DNA of 64,000 nucleotides from CAZTTG01 sp964615935 (GCA_964615935.1 CAZTTG010000025.1:1-64000), one strand, 5' to 3'; shown: positions 55,012 through 63,961, counted from the first letter of the stretch. Notes: generated by a model from the sequence alone, not told the origin. Made by a program: numbers and translations.

Positions 55012-55600
55012 GTGACCTCGATCGACCACGGCCCCTTCCTCCCGGGGGTGGTGCTGGAGAGGCGCTACCGCATCGTGGGTCTGCTGGGCGCGGGCTCCAT
55101 GGGCGAGGTCTACCGCGCCGACGACCTGCGCATCGGCCAGCCGATCGCCCTGAAGTTCCTGCCCGAGTCCCTCCAGGAGAACCCGGCCAGCCTGGAGCGC
55201 CTCGCGGGCGAGGTCCGCACCGCGCGGCAGGTCACCCATCCGGGGGTGGTGCGCGTCCACGACATCGGCGAGTGCGAGGGCCACACCTTCATCTCGATGG
55301 AGCTGGTGGACGGCGAGGACCTGGCCTCGCTGCTCTCCCGCATCGGCCGCCTGCCCGGCGACCGCGCGGTGGAGATCGCCCGCGAGATCGCCGCCGGCCT
55401 GGCCGCCGCCCACGAGCGCGGGATCCTGCACCGCGACCTGAAGACCGCCAACGTGATGATCGACGGCCGCGGCCACGCGCGCATCGCCGACTTCGGCCTG
55501 GCCGCGGCCATGGCCGAGCTGGCCGGGGATCGCAGCGCCGTGGGCACGCCCGCCTACATGGCTCCGGAGGTGCTCGTCGGGCGCGGGGCGTCCGGCGGTC
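55012..55600 (+). pseudogene. Receptor-type Ser/Thr kinase gene, N-terminal remnant
   Basis: The first 195 codons give a good kinase N-lobe and catalytic loop: 'LLGAGSMGEVYRADD', 'ALKFLP', 'HRDLKTANVMI', 'DFGLAAAM' and 'GTPAYMAPEVLVGRG'. The reading frame then slides into sequence that belongs, one base over, to the C-terminal sensor part of the same protein family. The kinase C-lobe, the membrane helix and the first part of the outer domain are missing. The frame stays formally open to 57255, but everything after about 55600 is out of register and not credible. An internal deletion with frameshift, or an assembly collapse, best explains this. Confidence 0.75.
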
Positions 55601-55612
55601 CTGGGCTTCTGA

Positions 55613-56959
55613 TACCGCGGCTTTCCCCGGCCCTTCCGCGCCGCCAACGACGCCGGTCGCATCACCTACCGGGACCCCTTCCTGCTCACGCGCGGGATGA
55701 CCCGCGTGCACCTCGATCCCCAGGGCCGGCTGGCGGGCTACATGGCCGTGGCGCCCCTGCCGGAGGGCGTGCGGGAGAGCGACTGGCCCCGCTTCTTCGA
55801 GGCGGCCGGCCTCGACGTGGGCGACTTCGAGGAGCTCGAGGGCAGCGCCAGCCTGGCCCTGCCCGCCGACGAGTTCCACATCTGGCGGGGGCGCGATCCC
55901 GCCGCGCCTCACGTACCCCTGCGGGCGGTCGGCGCGAGCTTCGGGGGCCGGCCGGTCTTCTTCGAGGTCGATCCCGATCGCCACCTCCCCGGCCTCCCGG
56001 ATCACCCCGCCGAACCCCTCGTCCCCGGCGGCCTGATCCGCGATCTGCTCAAGTTCGGCTCGCTCTTCGCGGGCATCTGGTTCGCCCGCCGCAACGCGCG
56101 CAGCGGCCGCGGGGACGTGCGGGGCGCGCTGCGCCTCTCGGCCGCCCTGCTCCTCCTGCAGCTCGCGATCTGGATCTTCGAGGCCGACCACGTGCTCGAC
56201 CTCGCCGTCGAGTCCTCGCTCTTCCTGGACAAGCTGGGCCAGGCGGTCTTCTCCGCCGCCTGGCTGTGGGCCATCTACGTGGCGATCAAGCCCTATGCGC
56301 GGCGCACCTGGCCCCAGTGCCTGGTCTCCTGGTCGCGGCTCGTCGCGGGCCGGTGGCGCGATGCCCTGGTGGGCCGCGATCTCCTCCTGGGGCTGTGCGG
56401 AGGGACGCTGCTGGCCCTCGTCCAGCGCCTGCAGGCGGTGCTCGCCCCGCACCTCGGGGCGCCCTTCCGGCTGCCCGCCGACTTCGAGCTGCGAGCGCTC
56501 CTGGGCTCGGGCCAGCGCTTCGGGGCGCTCGGCTGGGACCTTCTCGACGGCGCCTTCGGCGCCATGGTGGTCGTCTTCCTCCTGGTCGGTTTCCGGCACC
56601 TGCTCCGTCGGGCCTGGATCGCGAACCTGGCCTTCCTGGCCCTGGCCGCGGTCGCCTGGGAGGACATGGGCAGCAGCGGCCTGGCGACCCTGGACCTCGC
56701 CAGCCGCCTGCTCGGCGGCGCGCTGCTCCTGCTGCTGGTCACCCGCGCGGGCCTCCTGGCCTCGATCCTCGCCTTCGGCTGGGCCACCGTCCTCGGCGGC
56801 TTCCCCCTGACCGCACAGCTCTCGAGCTGGCACGCCGACACCACCTGGTTCGTGCTCGCCCTGACGGCGATCCTGGCGGCCTTCGGAGCGCGGCGGGCGA
56901 CCGCCGGGACGCGAGGCGCCGCAAGCCGGATCCCCACCCCCTCGCCCGGCGTGCGGTGA
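55613..56959 (+). pseudogene. Receptor-type kinase gene, C-terminal membrane part
   Basis: The frame 'YRGFPRPFRAANDAGRITYR', 'TRGMTRVHLDPQGRLAGYM' and 'GRPVFFEVDPDR' matches the extracytoplasmic end of a family of long receptor kinases known to me from acidobacteria and planctomycetes. About eight membrane helices follow, with 'YARRTWPQCLVSWSRLVAGR'. A TGA at 55610-55612 replaces the Trp codon expected in the 'LGF-W-YRG' motif. If translated at all, it could start at the ATG at 55697. It is a second remnant of the gene starting at 55012. Confidence 0.7.
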
Positions 56960-57308
56960 GCCGGGCACCGAGGGCCCCCCACCCCGAGGAGGCTGGACCG
57001 ACCCGCCACCGGAGGGGCCCGCTCGGGTGTCGGCGGGGCCCGGGGCGGCCGCCTCGCAGGATCACGCTAAGGAGGTTGCATTCCGGAGACGGGCCGGGCT
57101 CCTGGGGGCGGGATTCGGTCCCAACTCTCTTTCTACAAAGGAGATGGGCGCATGGATGGAACCCGGATCGATCTGCCGACGTCCGTAATCGCATCCCCCC
57201 ATCCGCGGCAAGCCCCCCCCGCCCGGGCCGCGATTCCGGGCTACTCTTGGGGTGAGCCCCTCGACGACCGGGCGGCCGCGAGCCCCGGACCGCCCCAGGA
57301 GACGCAGC
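56960..57308. other. Intergenic region with two orphan Shine-Dalgarno-like sites
   Basis: These 349 bases contain TAAGGAGGT at 57069-57077 and AAAGGAG at 57137-57143, the latter in a less GC-rich patch, and a -10-like TACTCT at 57242-57247. No credible gene follows either site before the protease at 57309. Apart from these signals nothing firm was seen. Confidence 0.45.
57242..57247 (+). promoter_or_regulatory. -10 box (TACTCT) of the protease gene
   Basis: It fits TANNNT and would give a leader of about 55 nt before the ATG at 57309. Confidence 0.35.
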
Positions 57309-59015
57309 ATGCACGACCGCTTCCAAACCGCCGCCGGCGCCCTGCTGGGCGCCGCGGTGCTACTGGCCCTCCCGGTCGGCGCGCAGATCAGCATCGGCGG
57401 CCGGCCGACCAGCTTCGACACGCCCCTGCGGGCCGAGCTGGCCACCGAGGCGATGCCCTGGGTCGACGCCCAGACCCATCTCCTCGAGGACGAGCTGAAC
57501 ACCGAGCCCGGCCCCTGGCGCTTCGGCGCCACCCTGGAGGTGGACATCGACGCCCAGCGGGAGGGCACCTGGACGGTGCTCCCCGGCGGCGACCTCCTGT
57601 GGAGGCTGCGCATCTCCTCCCCCGGGGCCCTCTCCATCGGCCTGATCTTCGACCGCTACTGGGTCCCGCCCGGGGCGACGCTGCACCTCTACGACGACGA
57701 TCGGGGCCAGATCCTGGGCGCCTACACCGACGCCAACCTCGCCGACCACGGCATGTTCGGCATCCAGCCCATGGCGGGCGACGCGGTGACCCTGGAGTAC
57801 CGCGAGCCGGCCGGCGCCCACCAGAGCGCCGACCTGCGCATCCAGCAGGTCATCCACGCCTACCGCGACATCCTGGGCGCCAAGGGCGGGTCGGACTCGG
57901 GCTCGGGTTCGTGCAACGTCAACGTCATCTGCCCGGCCGGCGATCCCTACCGCGACGAGATCCGCTCCTCCGCCCGCCTGGTGATGGGCGGCGGCCTGTG
58001 CAGCGGAGCCCTGATCAACAACACCGCCGACGACGGCCGGCAGCTGTTCCTGACCGCCAACCACTGCTACAGCGGCAGCCCCAGCACCTGGGTCTTCCAG
58101 TTCAACTACGAGGGGGACGACTGCAGCGACGTCAACGCGCCCCACGGTCCCAGCTGGAACAGCGTCTCCGGCTCGGTACTGCGCGCGAAGAGCTCCGCCT
58201 CGGACTTCTGCCTGGTGGAGATCAGCAACCAGATCCCGGCCAACTTCAGCGTCTTCTTCTCGGGATGGGACCGCAGCGGGAGCAGCTTCCCCAGGAGCGC
58301 CGGCATCCACCACCCCTCGGGCGACATCAAGAAGATCTGCATCGACAACAACTCGGCCAGCAAGACCAGCTGGGGCGGGGCCGCGACCTGGCACATCAAC
58401 AAGTGGGACCTGGGAGTGACCGAGGGCGGCTCCTCGGGATCGCCCCTGCACGACGACGACGGGCGCATCGTGGGTCAGCTCTACGGCGGTCAGGCCTCCT
58501 GCAGCTACCTGTACCACGACTACTACGGCCGGATGGATACCTCCTGGAACAGCGGGATCAAGGCCTGGCTGGACCCCCTGAACACCGGGGTCCAGTTCCA
58601 CGACGGCCACGATCCCGCCGTCACCAGCAACAACCCCGAGATCTACTGCACCGCCAAGGTCAACTCCCTGGGCGGCACGCCGGCCATCGGCTGGCTGGGC
58701 GACCCCAGCTTCGCCGCGGCAAACTTCCAGGTCGACTGCCTGAGCGGCCTGGCCGGCAAGGTGGGCATCCTCTTCTACGGGGCCGACCGCAACGCCCAGC
58801 CCCTCTTCAACGGCTTCCTGTGCGCCACCACCCCGCTGACCCGCGGCAAGCCCTTCCAGTTCGACGCCTTCGGCTACCACGCCGTGCCGGTGCCCATCGA
58901 CATCACCGAGATCGGAGAGCGCCGCGCCTACCAGTGCTGGTTCCGCGACCCCGCGCACCCCGACCTCACCGGTGTGGGCCTCTCGGACGCGCTGGACGTC
59001 ACCTTCGAGCCCTAG
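57309..59015 (+). CDS. Secreted lysyl-endopeptidase-like serine protease with the shared C-terminal module
   Basis: This 568-residue exported protease has a signal peptide ('ALLGAAVLLALPVGAQ') and a propeptide-like region to about residue 195. A trypsin-fold domain related to Achromobacter lysyl endopeptidase follows: His in 'LFLTANHCYSG', Asp in 'SSASDFCLVEIS' and Ser in 'TEGGSSGSPLHDDDG'. Several Cys ('SCNVNVICPAGDPYRDE', 'QASCSYLYHDYYGRMD') probably form disulfides. The last 130 residues are the shared module: 'YCTAKVNSLGGTPAIG', 'KVGILFYGAD', 'GFLCATTPLTRG', 'CWFRDPAHPDLTGVGLSDA'. AGGAGA 8 nt upstream supports the ATG. P1 specificity cannot be fixed from sequence. Ends in TAG, with a strong hairpin after it. 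Confidence 0.9.
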   Translation: MHDRFQTAAGALLGAAVLLALPVGAQISIGGRPTSFDTPLRAELATEAMPWVDAQTHLLEDELNTEPGPWRFGATLEVDIDAQREGTWTVLPGGDLLWRLRISSPGALSIGLIFDRYWVPPGATLHLYDDDRGQILGAYTDANLADHGMFGIQPMAGDAVTLEYREPAGAHQSADLRIQQVIHAYRDILGAKGGSDSGSGSCNVNVICPAGDPYRDEIRSSARLVMGGGLCSGALINNTADDGRQLFLTANHCYSGSPSTWVFQFNYEGDDCSDVNAPHGPSWNSVSGSVLRAKSSASDFCLVEISNQIPANFSVFFSGWDRSGSSFPRSAGIHHPSGDIKKICIDNNSASKTSWGGAATWHINKWDLGVTEGGSSGSPLHDDDGRIVGQLYGGQASCSYLYHDYYGRMDTSWNSGIKAWLDPLNTGVQFHDGHDPAVTSNNPEIYCTAKVNSLGGTPAIGWLGDPSFAAANFQVDCLSGLAGKVGILFYGADRNAQPLFNGFLCATTPLTRGKPFQFDAFGYHAVPVPIDITEIGERRAYQCWFRDPAHPDLTGVGLSDALDVTFEP

Positions 59016-59046
59016 CCCCCCACTCTCCCCTTCCGATCTTCCCCCG

Positions 59047-59085
59047 GGTCCCTCGTCCCTCCGGAAACAGGAGGGGCGGGGGACT
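59047..59085. terminator. Long GC hairpin between convergent genes
   Basis: Bases 59048-59062 pair with 59070-59084 around the loop GGAAACA, a 15-bp stem with two G-T wobbles. It lies 30 nt after the protease stop and 24 nt from the convergent GST stop, so it may serve both. Confidence 0.7.
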
Positions 59086-59108
59086 TCGGGTGTTCCCCGC
59101 GGCCGGGC

Positions 59109-59735
59109 TCAGCGGTCGTAGGCCATGACCCGCTCGACCCAGGCCCGGGTCTTGTTGCGGCCCTCGCCCAGGTCCAGGTTGCGCCGGAAGTAGTCCACGA
59201 TGGGCGAGCTCGCGGCCGCGGCCTCACCGACCATGCCGAAGTTGACGATGGGGACGGCCACGATGTCGGCGGCGGTCATGCTGTCCCCCACCAGCCAGTC
59301 GTGGGAGGACAGGCGGTCCTCGTAGCGGGCGGTGAGCTCGTTGAGCTCGTGGGAGGCCTCGGCGCACCGCTCGGGGTCCTCCTTCTCGCTCCGGAAGAGG
59401 TTGAAGACGGTCACCACCGGGCCCACCAGCTCGTTGCGGGCGAAGCGCTCCTGGGCCTCGATCTCGACCATGGTGTCGATGTCCTCCGAGAACAGGCGCG
59501 GGCCCTGCCGCCAGTTGGCGTCGATCCACCGCAGGATGGCCGAGGAGTCGAAGATGGCCCGCCCCTCGTCCACCAAGACCGGGGTCAGGGGCTGTCCGGA
59601 GGCCTCGATCACCGGGCTGCGGTCCTGGGGATTCACCGGGATCCGCTCGAAGGGGATGCCCTTGTAGTTCAGGGCGATGCGCACCTTGATGTTGTTGGGC
59701 GAGGGCGGGATCTCGTAGAGCTGGATGCTGGGCAT
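59109..59735 (-). CDS. Glutathione S-transferase-family protein
   Basis: This 208-residue cytosolic protein has an N-terminal thioredoxin-fold domain: 'QLYEIPPSPNNIKVRIALN', cis-Pro in 'LTPVLVDEG' and 'AIFDSSAILRWID', followed by an all-helical C-terminal domain with 'DWLVGDSMTAADIVAVPIV' (the N-capping/hydrophobic-staple motif). Ser or Asn in 'SPNN' is the likely thiol-interacting residue. It probably conjugates or reduces with glutathione or a related thiol; the substrate is unknown. The ATG at 59735 begins the fold; 18 further in-frame residues upstream are not GST-like. Terminates at a shared hairpin. Confidence 0.9.
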   Translation of the reverse strand: MPSIQLYEIPPSPNNIKVRIALNYKGIPFERIPVNPQDRSPVIEASGQPLTPVLVDEGRAIFDSSAILRWIDANWRQGPRLFSEDIDTMVEIEAQERFARNELVGPVVTVFNLFRSEKEDPERCAEASHELNELTARYEDRLSSHDWLVGDSMTAADIVAVPIVNFGMVGEAAAASSPIVDYFRRNLDLGEGRNKTRAWVERVMAYDR

Positions 59736-59776
59736 GGCGGTTCCGGTGCGGTTGGGGAGTGAGCGGACGGCCGGGG

Positions 59777-59782
59777 AGTCTA
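59777..59782 (-). promoter_or_regulatory. -10 box (TAGACT) of the GST gene
   Basis: Minus-strand TAGACT gives a leader of about 35 nt. Confidence 0.45.
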
Positions 59783-59822
59783 GGCACAAGCCCCGATGCA
59801 GGGAAGGGGCTGGGCGCCTCGC

Positions 59823-61766
59823 CTAGGATCCCGCTTGCACCAGGAAGCGGGAGCACTCGGCCGAGAGGCGCTCGAGCTCGCCGCCCATGGCCTCGAAGGC
59901 CGGATCGACGTCGAGCAGGGGCTCCCAGTCGTAGTCGCACACCCCCACCTCGAAGCCGCGGTGCTCGTCCATGGGGATGCGGAATATGCCCCGATCGGTC
60001 CACAGACCCATCTCGCTCCACCCGGCCACCGCTCGGTTGCGACCCTCGATCGGCTCGAGGAGGCTCTGGCCCAGGGTGTAGCCGGGGCGGTCGGCCGGAT
60101 CGGCACCCATCAGCTCGAGCAGGGTGCAGGCCACGTCCAGGTGCGAGGTGGGGCGCGTCTCCCGGCCGGGCTCGATGCCGGGGCCGCTCATCAGGAAGGG
60201 CACCCGCACCTGGACCGGGGCGAAGTTGCTGGTGTGGCCCCAGTGGCCGTGCTCGCCGAACTCCTGACCGTGGTCCCCGGTCACGATCACGATCGTGTTC
60301 TCGAACTCCCCGCTGCGGCGGAGGTCCTCGAGCAGCCGGCCCACCAGGGAGTCCGAGTGGTGCAGGGCGTTGAGGTAGCGGTTCTTCACCAGCCGGGCCA
60401 CCTGCGGATCCCGGCTCTTCTCGGGATCGGACATCGCCACGTAGTCGAGCTCCTCGGCATAGGGCCGGAAGGGAGCGGCGTCGGCGGGGAAGTCGTAGCT
60501 CGGGTGGGAGGCGTCGAGCAGGGCGAAGGCGAAGAAGGGGCGGTCGGAGCCCCGGCGCGCGCCCCACCAATCCAGGAGGCTCTGCGTCAGCTGCCGGTCG
60601 CGCCGGTGGGAGCGCTTGCCCTGGAACTGATCCTCCACGCAGTCGGACATCCCCACCCAGGCGGTCGAGCGCAGCTCGGGGTAGCTCATGGAGGCGCTGG
60701 CCAGGGCCCGCAGCTCGTAGCCCTCTCCGATCAGCGCGTCGATCAGGACCGGCGAGCGCCGGGCCTCGAGCACCGGCCACCAGTAGGAGCCGTGCAGGCC
60801 GTACAGGAGGGCGAAGATGCCGAAGCGGGTCTGGTTGCCGGCGCTGAGGTGATCCTCGAAGCACCGCGCCTCGGCGGCGAAGCGGCACAGCTCGGGCGTG
60901 ACCTCGGGATCGAAGGCGTCCCAGCGCCAGGCCTCCAGCACCAGGAGCAGGATGTTGGGACGGGGGCCGTCGGGGTCGAGGGAGGGGACCGCCAGGGGAT
61001 AGTCCAGGACCGCGTCCTCGAGCCGCACCGGCACCGGCGGGACGGACTCCCACTGCGCCAGCACCTTCTCGGGCAGCAGGGGCTCGACCGTCACCCGCGG
61101 GTACATGGGGAAGACCTGGCTGACCCGGGCCACCTCCCGATCCCCCACCAGGTCGGCCTGGGCGTAGATGCTCTTCTCGACCGTCATGGCCGAGAGCAGC
61201 AGGATCAAGGCCAGGACCGAGGGCCGCAGGAGGAGGCGCCAGCCCGAGCCACCCGTCCCCCTTCGCGCCCGGCCCACCGCCACGCGCCAGAGGACCATCT
61301 CGGCCGCGAAGAACAGGCCCCCCAGCAGGAAGCCGCGGATCCACACCGGGGCCCCCAGGTGGAAGGAGTCCCTCGAGCCGGGCGTGGTGAGCAGGTTCCA
61401 GGCCGATCCGCCCAGGTGGTAGCGGAAGAGGTTGTAAACCCGCGTGTCGGTGTACAGGAAGACGTGGAAGAACATCCAGGCCACGGAGTTGGCGACTCCG
61501 AAGCCGCGCGCGCTGCGCAGCCACCGTCCCAGGAGCAGCAGGAGGGCCAGCGGCGCCAGGGCCATGGTGGCCAGGGCCGACAGCAGGCCCAGATGGGCGA
61601 ACAGCCACAGGCGCACCGACTCCGTCTCGGGGACGTACACCAGGTACGACGTCCCGATCAGGAAGGCGATGGGGAGGTTCGCCAGCCAGGTCAGGAACAC
61701 CGCCTTGCGATGGACCCGGGTTGTTGCACTGGCTCGCTCGTCTGCTTCCATGGCTCCGCTGCGCAT
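59823..61766 (-). CDS. YejM/LtaS-like membrane-anchored sulfatase-superfamily hydrolase
   Basis: This protein of about 647 residues has five N-terminal membrane helices within the first 240 residues ('VFLTWLANLPIAFLIGTSYL', 'LLSALATMALAPLALLLLLG', 'WIRGFLLGGLFFAAEMVLW', 'VLALILLLSAMTVEK'). A periplasmic alkaline-phosphatase-fold domain follows: 'NILLLVLEAWRWDAFDPEV', Thr in 'SAGNQTRFGIFALLYGLHG', 'IVIVTGDHGQEFGEHGHWG'. The layout and Thr nucleophile site match YejM (PbgA) and lipoteichoic-acid-synthase relatives rather than formylglycine sulfatases. It may act on phospholipid or glycolipid phosphates or sense lipids, as YejM does. The start is uncertain between 61766 (GGAG upstream) and 61751. 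Ends in TAG. Confidence 0.87.
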   Translation of the reverse strand: MRSGAMEADERASATTRVHRKAVFLTWLANLPIAFLIGTSYLVYVPETESVRLWLFAHLGLLSALATMALAPLALLLLLGRWLRSARGFGVANSVAWMFFHVFLYTDTRVYNLFRYHLGGSAWNLLTTPGSRDSFHLGAPVWIRGFLLGGLFFAAEMVLWRVAVGRARRGTGGSGWRLLLRPSVLALILLLSAMTVEKSIYAQADLVGDREVARVSQVFPMYPRVTVEPLLPEKVLAQWESVPPVPVRLEDAVLDYPLAVPSLDPDGPRPNILLLVLEAWRWDAFDPEVTPELCRFAAEARCFEDHLSAGNQTRFGIFALLYGLHGSYWWPVLEARRSPVLIDALIGEGYELRALASASMSYPELRSTAWVGMSDCVEDQFQGKRSHRRDRQLTQSLLDWWGARRGSDRPFFAFALLDASHPSYDFPADAAPFRPYAEELDYVAMSDPEKSRDPQVARLVKNRYLNALHHSDSLVGRLLEDLRRSGEFENTIVIVTGDHGQEFGEHGHWGHTSNFAPVQVRVPFLMSGPGIEPGRETRPTSHLDVACTLLELMGADPADRPGYTLGQSLLEPIEGRNRAVAGWSEMGLWTDRGIFRIPMDEHRGFEVGVCDYDWEPLLDVDPAFEAMGGELERLSAECSRFLVQAGS

Positions 61767-61832
61767 CACTCTCCGCTGCGTCCTCGGTCGGGGAAGCTCT
61801 CCTCCATTTTCAGGAATGCCTCGGGCCCGTCC

Positions 61833-61838
61833 AGGGTA
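61833..61838 (-). promoter_or_regulatory. -10 box (TACCCT) of the YejM-like gene
   Basis: Minus-strand TACCCT is identical to the box of the VCBS/UnbV gene. It would give a leader of about 60 nt. Confidence 0.35.
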
Positions 61839-61942
61839 GGGCGCCCCGGTGCCCGGGGCGAGGCCCGCCCGAGTCCCGCGGAGGCCCGGGAGGCCGCCCG
61901 GGTCCGCCCGGGCCCGGCGCCGCGGGCGATTCCGGCTCCCGC

Positions 61943-61971
61943 TTGCCGGCCCCGGGGGGGACCAGTACCAT
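61943..61971 (+). promoter_or_regulatory. tRNA promoter TTGCCG-N17-TACCAT
   Basis: The -35 TTGCCG (61943-61948) and -10 TACCAT (61966-61971) are 17 nt apart. The -10 ends 12 nt before the first base of the tRNA, giving a short 5' extension. Confidence 0.7.
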
Positions 61972-61982
61972 TCGCCGCCGCC

Positions 61983-62072
61983 GGAGAGGTGGCAGAGCGG
62001 CCGAATGCGCCACATTGCTAATGTGGTGACTCCTCACAGGGTCCCGGGGTTCGAATCCCCGCCTCTCCGCCA
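61983..62072 (+). tRNA. tRNA-Ser (anticodon GCT)
   Basis: A full cloverleaf is visible: acceptor GGAGAGG/CCTCTCC, D arm with GGCAGAGCGGCCGAATGC, anticodon stem CCACA/TGTGG with loop TTGCTAA (anticodon GCT, reading AGC/AGT), a long variable arm (GTGACTCCTCAC region) as in serine tRNAs, the T loop GGTTCGAATCC, and an encoded CCA (62070-62072). It is the only tRNA in the window. Confidence 0.97.
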
Positions 62073-62081
62073 TCCAACTAC

Positions 62082-62537
62082 GTGGCCAGCTACGCCCGCC
62101 CCCGAATCCCGCAGGCCTGCGGCCTCCTGGCCGCCCTGCTCGCCGCGACCGGCTGCGCCACCGAGCGCACCCTGGCGATCACCTCCAGTCCACCCGGGGC
62201 CGAGGTCCGCCTGGACGACCGGCCGATCGGTCGCACCCCGCTGAGGCACGCCTTCCTCTACTACGGGGACCGCCGGCTCACCCTGCAGCTCGAGGGCTGC
62301 CAGCCGCACACCGAGGTGATCCGGCTCGACCCGCCCTGGTACGCCCGCTTCCCGGCCGACATCCTCACCGAGGTGCTCGTGCCCGTGGGCTGGAAGGACG
62401 AGCACCGGGTCCACGCCGAGCTCCGGCCGGACCTCGGCCACATCCGCACGATCGACCTCCAGGGCGTCCTCGAGCGGGCCGACACCTTCCGGCGGGCCGG
62501 GCCCGAGGGGCCCCGTCCGCCCGCGGATCGGCCGTGA
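62082..62537 (+). CDS. PEGA-domain lipoprotein
   Basis: This 151-residue protein has a short signal peptide with a possible lipobox ('LLAALLAATGC'). A PEGA domain follows directly: 'ITSSPPGAEVRLDDRPIGRT' then 'PLRHAFLYYGDRRLTLQLEG' and 'CQPHTEVIRLDPPWYARF'. PEGA domains are surface or periplasmic beta-modules of unclear function. The GTG start is 9 nt after the tRNA, so it may be co-transcribed with the tRNA. The stop overlaps the MurD start by 4 nt (GTGA). Confidence 0.82.
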   Translation: MASYARPRIPQACGLLAALLAATGCATERTLAITSSPPGAEVRLDDRPIGRTPLRHAFLYYGDRRLTLQLEGCQPHTEVIRLDPPWYARFPADILTEVLVPVGWKDEHRVHAELRPDLGHIRTIDLQGVLERADTFRRAGPEGPRPPADRP

Positions 62538-63961
62538 CGCCGCCCTCGAACCCCCACGCCGCCCTGGCCGGTCGCGCGGCGACGGTCATGGGCCTGGGGC
62601 TCTTCGGCGGAGGCGCGGGCGCGGTGCGGTACCTGGCGGGGCGCCGAGCCCGCGTGACCGTGACCGACCTGCGCGAGGCGGGGGATCTGGCGGAGTCCCT
62701 GCGGGAGATCGATGGCCTCGGGGCGAGGCTGGTGCTGGGCCGCCATCGCGAGGAGGACTTCACCGGAGCCGACCTGGTGGTCGCCAGCCCGGCGGTCCCC
62801 CCCTCCAGCCCCTTCCTGCAGGCCGCCCGCCGGGCGGGAGTGCCGGTGCGCTCCGAGGCGGGCCTCTTCCTGGAGGCCTGCCCCGCGCGGCTCGCGGCGA
62901 TCACCGGGACCCAGGGCAAGAGCTCCACCTGCCGCTTCCTCGCGCAGCTCCTGGCGGCCTGCGGGGTGCGGGTCCACCTGGGGGGCAACATCGGGGGCTC
63001 CCTCTTGGGGGAGCTGGACGCCATGGCTCCGGCCGACGTGGCGGTGATGGAGCTCTCGAGCTATCAGCTCGAGGCCCTGGCGGCGGAGTCCGAGCTCGCC
63101 CCCCACCGCGCGGCCGAGCTGGCGGCCGTCACCAACGTCCTGCGCGACCATCTCGACCGGCACGGCTCCGAGGAGGCCTATGCCCGGGCCAAGGCCCGCG
63201 TCCTCGACCTCCTGGCCCCGGACGGCGCGGCCCTCCTGCCGGCCGATGATCCCCGGTCGGCGGAGTGGGGGCGCCGGGCGCGACGCTGCCTGCTGTTCGG
63301 CGAGGGCAGCGGCTCGGGAGCCGACCTGGTCCTCGAGGGTGGGCGTTTCCTCCTCTCGGGCGAGGACCTCGGAGCGGCCGCCGACCTGCGCGCGCCGGGG
63401 GCCTTCCAGCGCCGGAACGCGCTCGTGGCCCTGGGCGCGGCCCGGATCCTCGGCGCCCCGGCGGCGGAGCTGGCGGCGGCGATCGCCCGACTCGACGCGC
63501 CCGCCCACCGCCTCCAGGACCTGGGTCGGGTGAGCGGCCACCGCGTGTGGGACAACGGCGTCTCGACCACGCCCGACTCGACCCTGGCGGCGGTGCAGAG
63601 CCTCGAGGGGAGTCTGATCCTGCTGTGCGGCGGACGCGACAAGGGCCTGGGCTGGGGGGCGGTCGCCGCCGAGCTCTCCCGGCGCGGGGCGAGGGTGGTG
63701 ACCTTCGGGGAGGCCGCCGGATCGATCGCCGAGGCCATGTCGGAGGCCGGGGTCGAGGTCCGGGCCGAGGCCGCCCTCGAGCGCGCCGTGGCCGTCGCCC
63801 TGGAGCGGCTCGAGGGGGGCGAGGCCCTGCTCTTCTCGCCGGGTTGCGCGAGCTTCGACGCCTGGCGCAACTTCGCCGAGCGGGCCGCCGCCTTCCGGGC
63901 CGCGCTGCCCGCCGGGGATCCCGTCCCGTCGCTGCGAGGGCCGGAGGATCCTCCCCCGTGA
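62534..63961 (+). CDS. murD: UDP-N-acetylmuramoylalanine--D-glutamate ligase (MurD-type)
   Basis: This 475-residue Mur ligase adds glutamate to UDP-MurNAc-L-Ala in the cytosol. N-terminal UDP domain: 'MGLGLFGGGAGAVRYLAG'. ATP loop: 'AITGTQGKSSTCRFLAQLL' (Gln where GTNGK is usual). Also 'GGNIGGSLL', 'VMELSSYQLEAL', 'NVLRDHLDRHGS', and C-terminal 'LCGGRDKGLGW' and 'LFSPGCASFDAWRNF'. The substrate-loop motif NDSKATN of standard MurD reads 'NGVSTTPDSTLAA' here. The Thr, Lys and Ser that contact D-Glu in E. coli MurD appear retained. It is not in a dcw cluster; its neighbours are a PEGA lipoprotein and an unidentified gene. Its presence shows that the organism makes peptidoglycan. Confidence 0.88.
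   Translation: MTPPSNPHAALAGRAATVMGLGLFGGGAGAVRYLAGRRARVTVTDLREAGDLAESLREIDGLGARLVLGRHREEDFTGADLVVASPAVPPSSPFLQAARRAGVPVRSEAGLFLEACPARLAAITGTQGKSSTCRFLAQLLAACGVRVHLGGNIGGSLLGELDAMAPADVAVMELSSYQLEALAAESELAPHRAAELAAVTNVLRDHLDRHGSEEAYARAKARVLDLLAPDGAALLPADDPRSAEWGRRARRCLLFGEGSGSGADLVLEGGRFLLSGEDLGAAADLRAPGAFQRRNALVALGAARILGAPAAELAAAIARLDAPAHRLQDLGRVSGHRVWDNGVSTTPDSTLAAVQSLEGSLILLCGGRDKGLGWGAVAAELSRRGARVVTFGEAAGSIAEAMSEAGVEVRAEAALERAVAVALERLEGGEALLFSPGCASFDAWRNFAERAAAFRAALPAGDPVPSLRGPEDPPP

Noticed and set aside
57152..59128. Long plus-strand frame with a well-placed AAAGGAG
   Set aside because: It overlaps the whole protease gene in another frame, its translation is Arg/Pro-rich low complexity, and it matches no fold. 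Very GC-rich DNA opens such frames by chance.
61810..62073. Minus-strand frame ending at the tRNA
   Set aside because: It is the antisense of tRNA-Ser; this kind of 'RRGFEPR' peptide is a familiar false gene over tRNAs.
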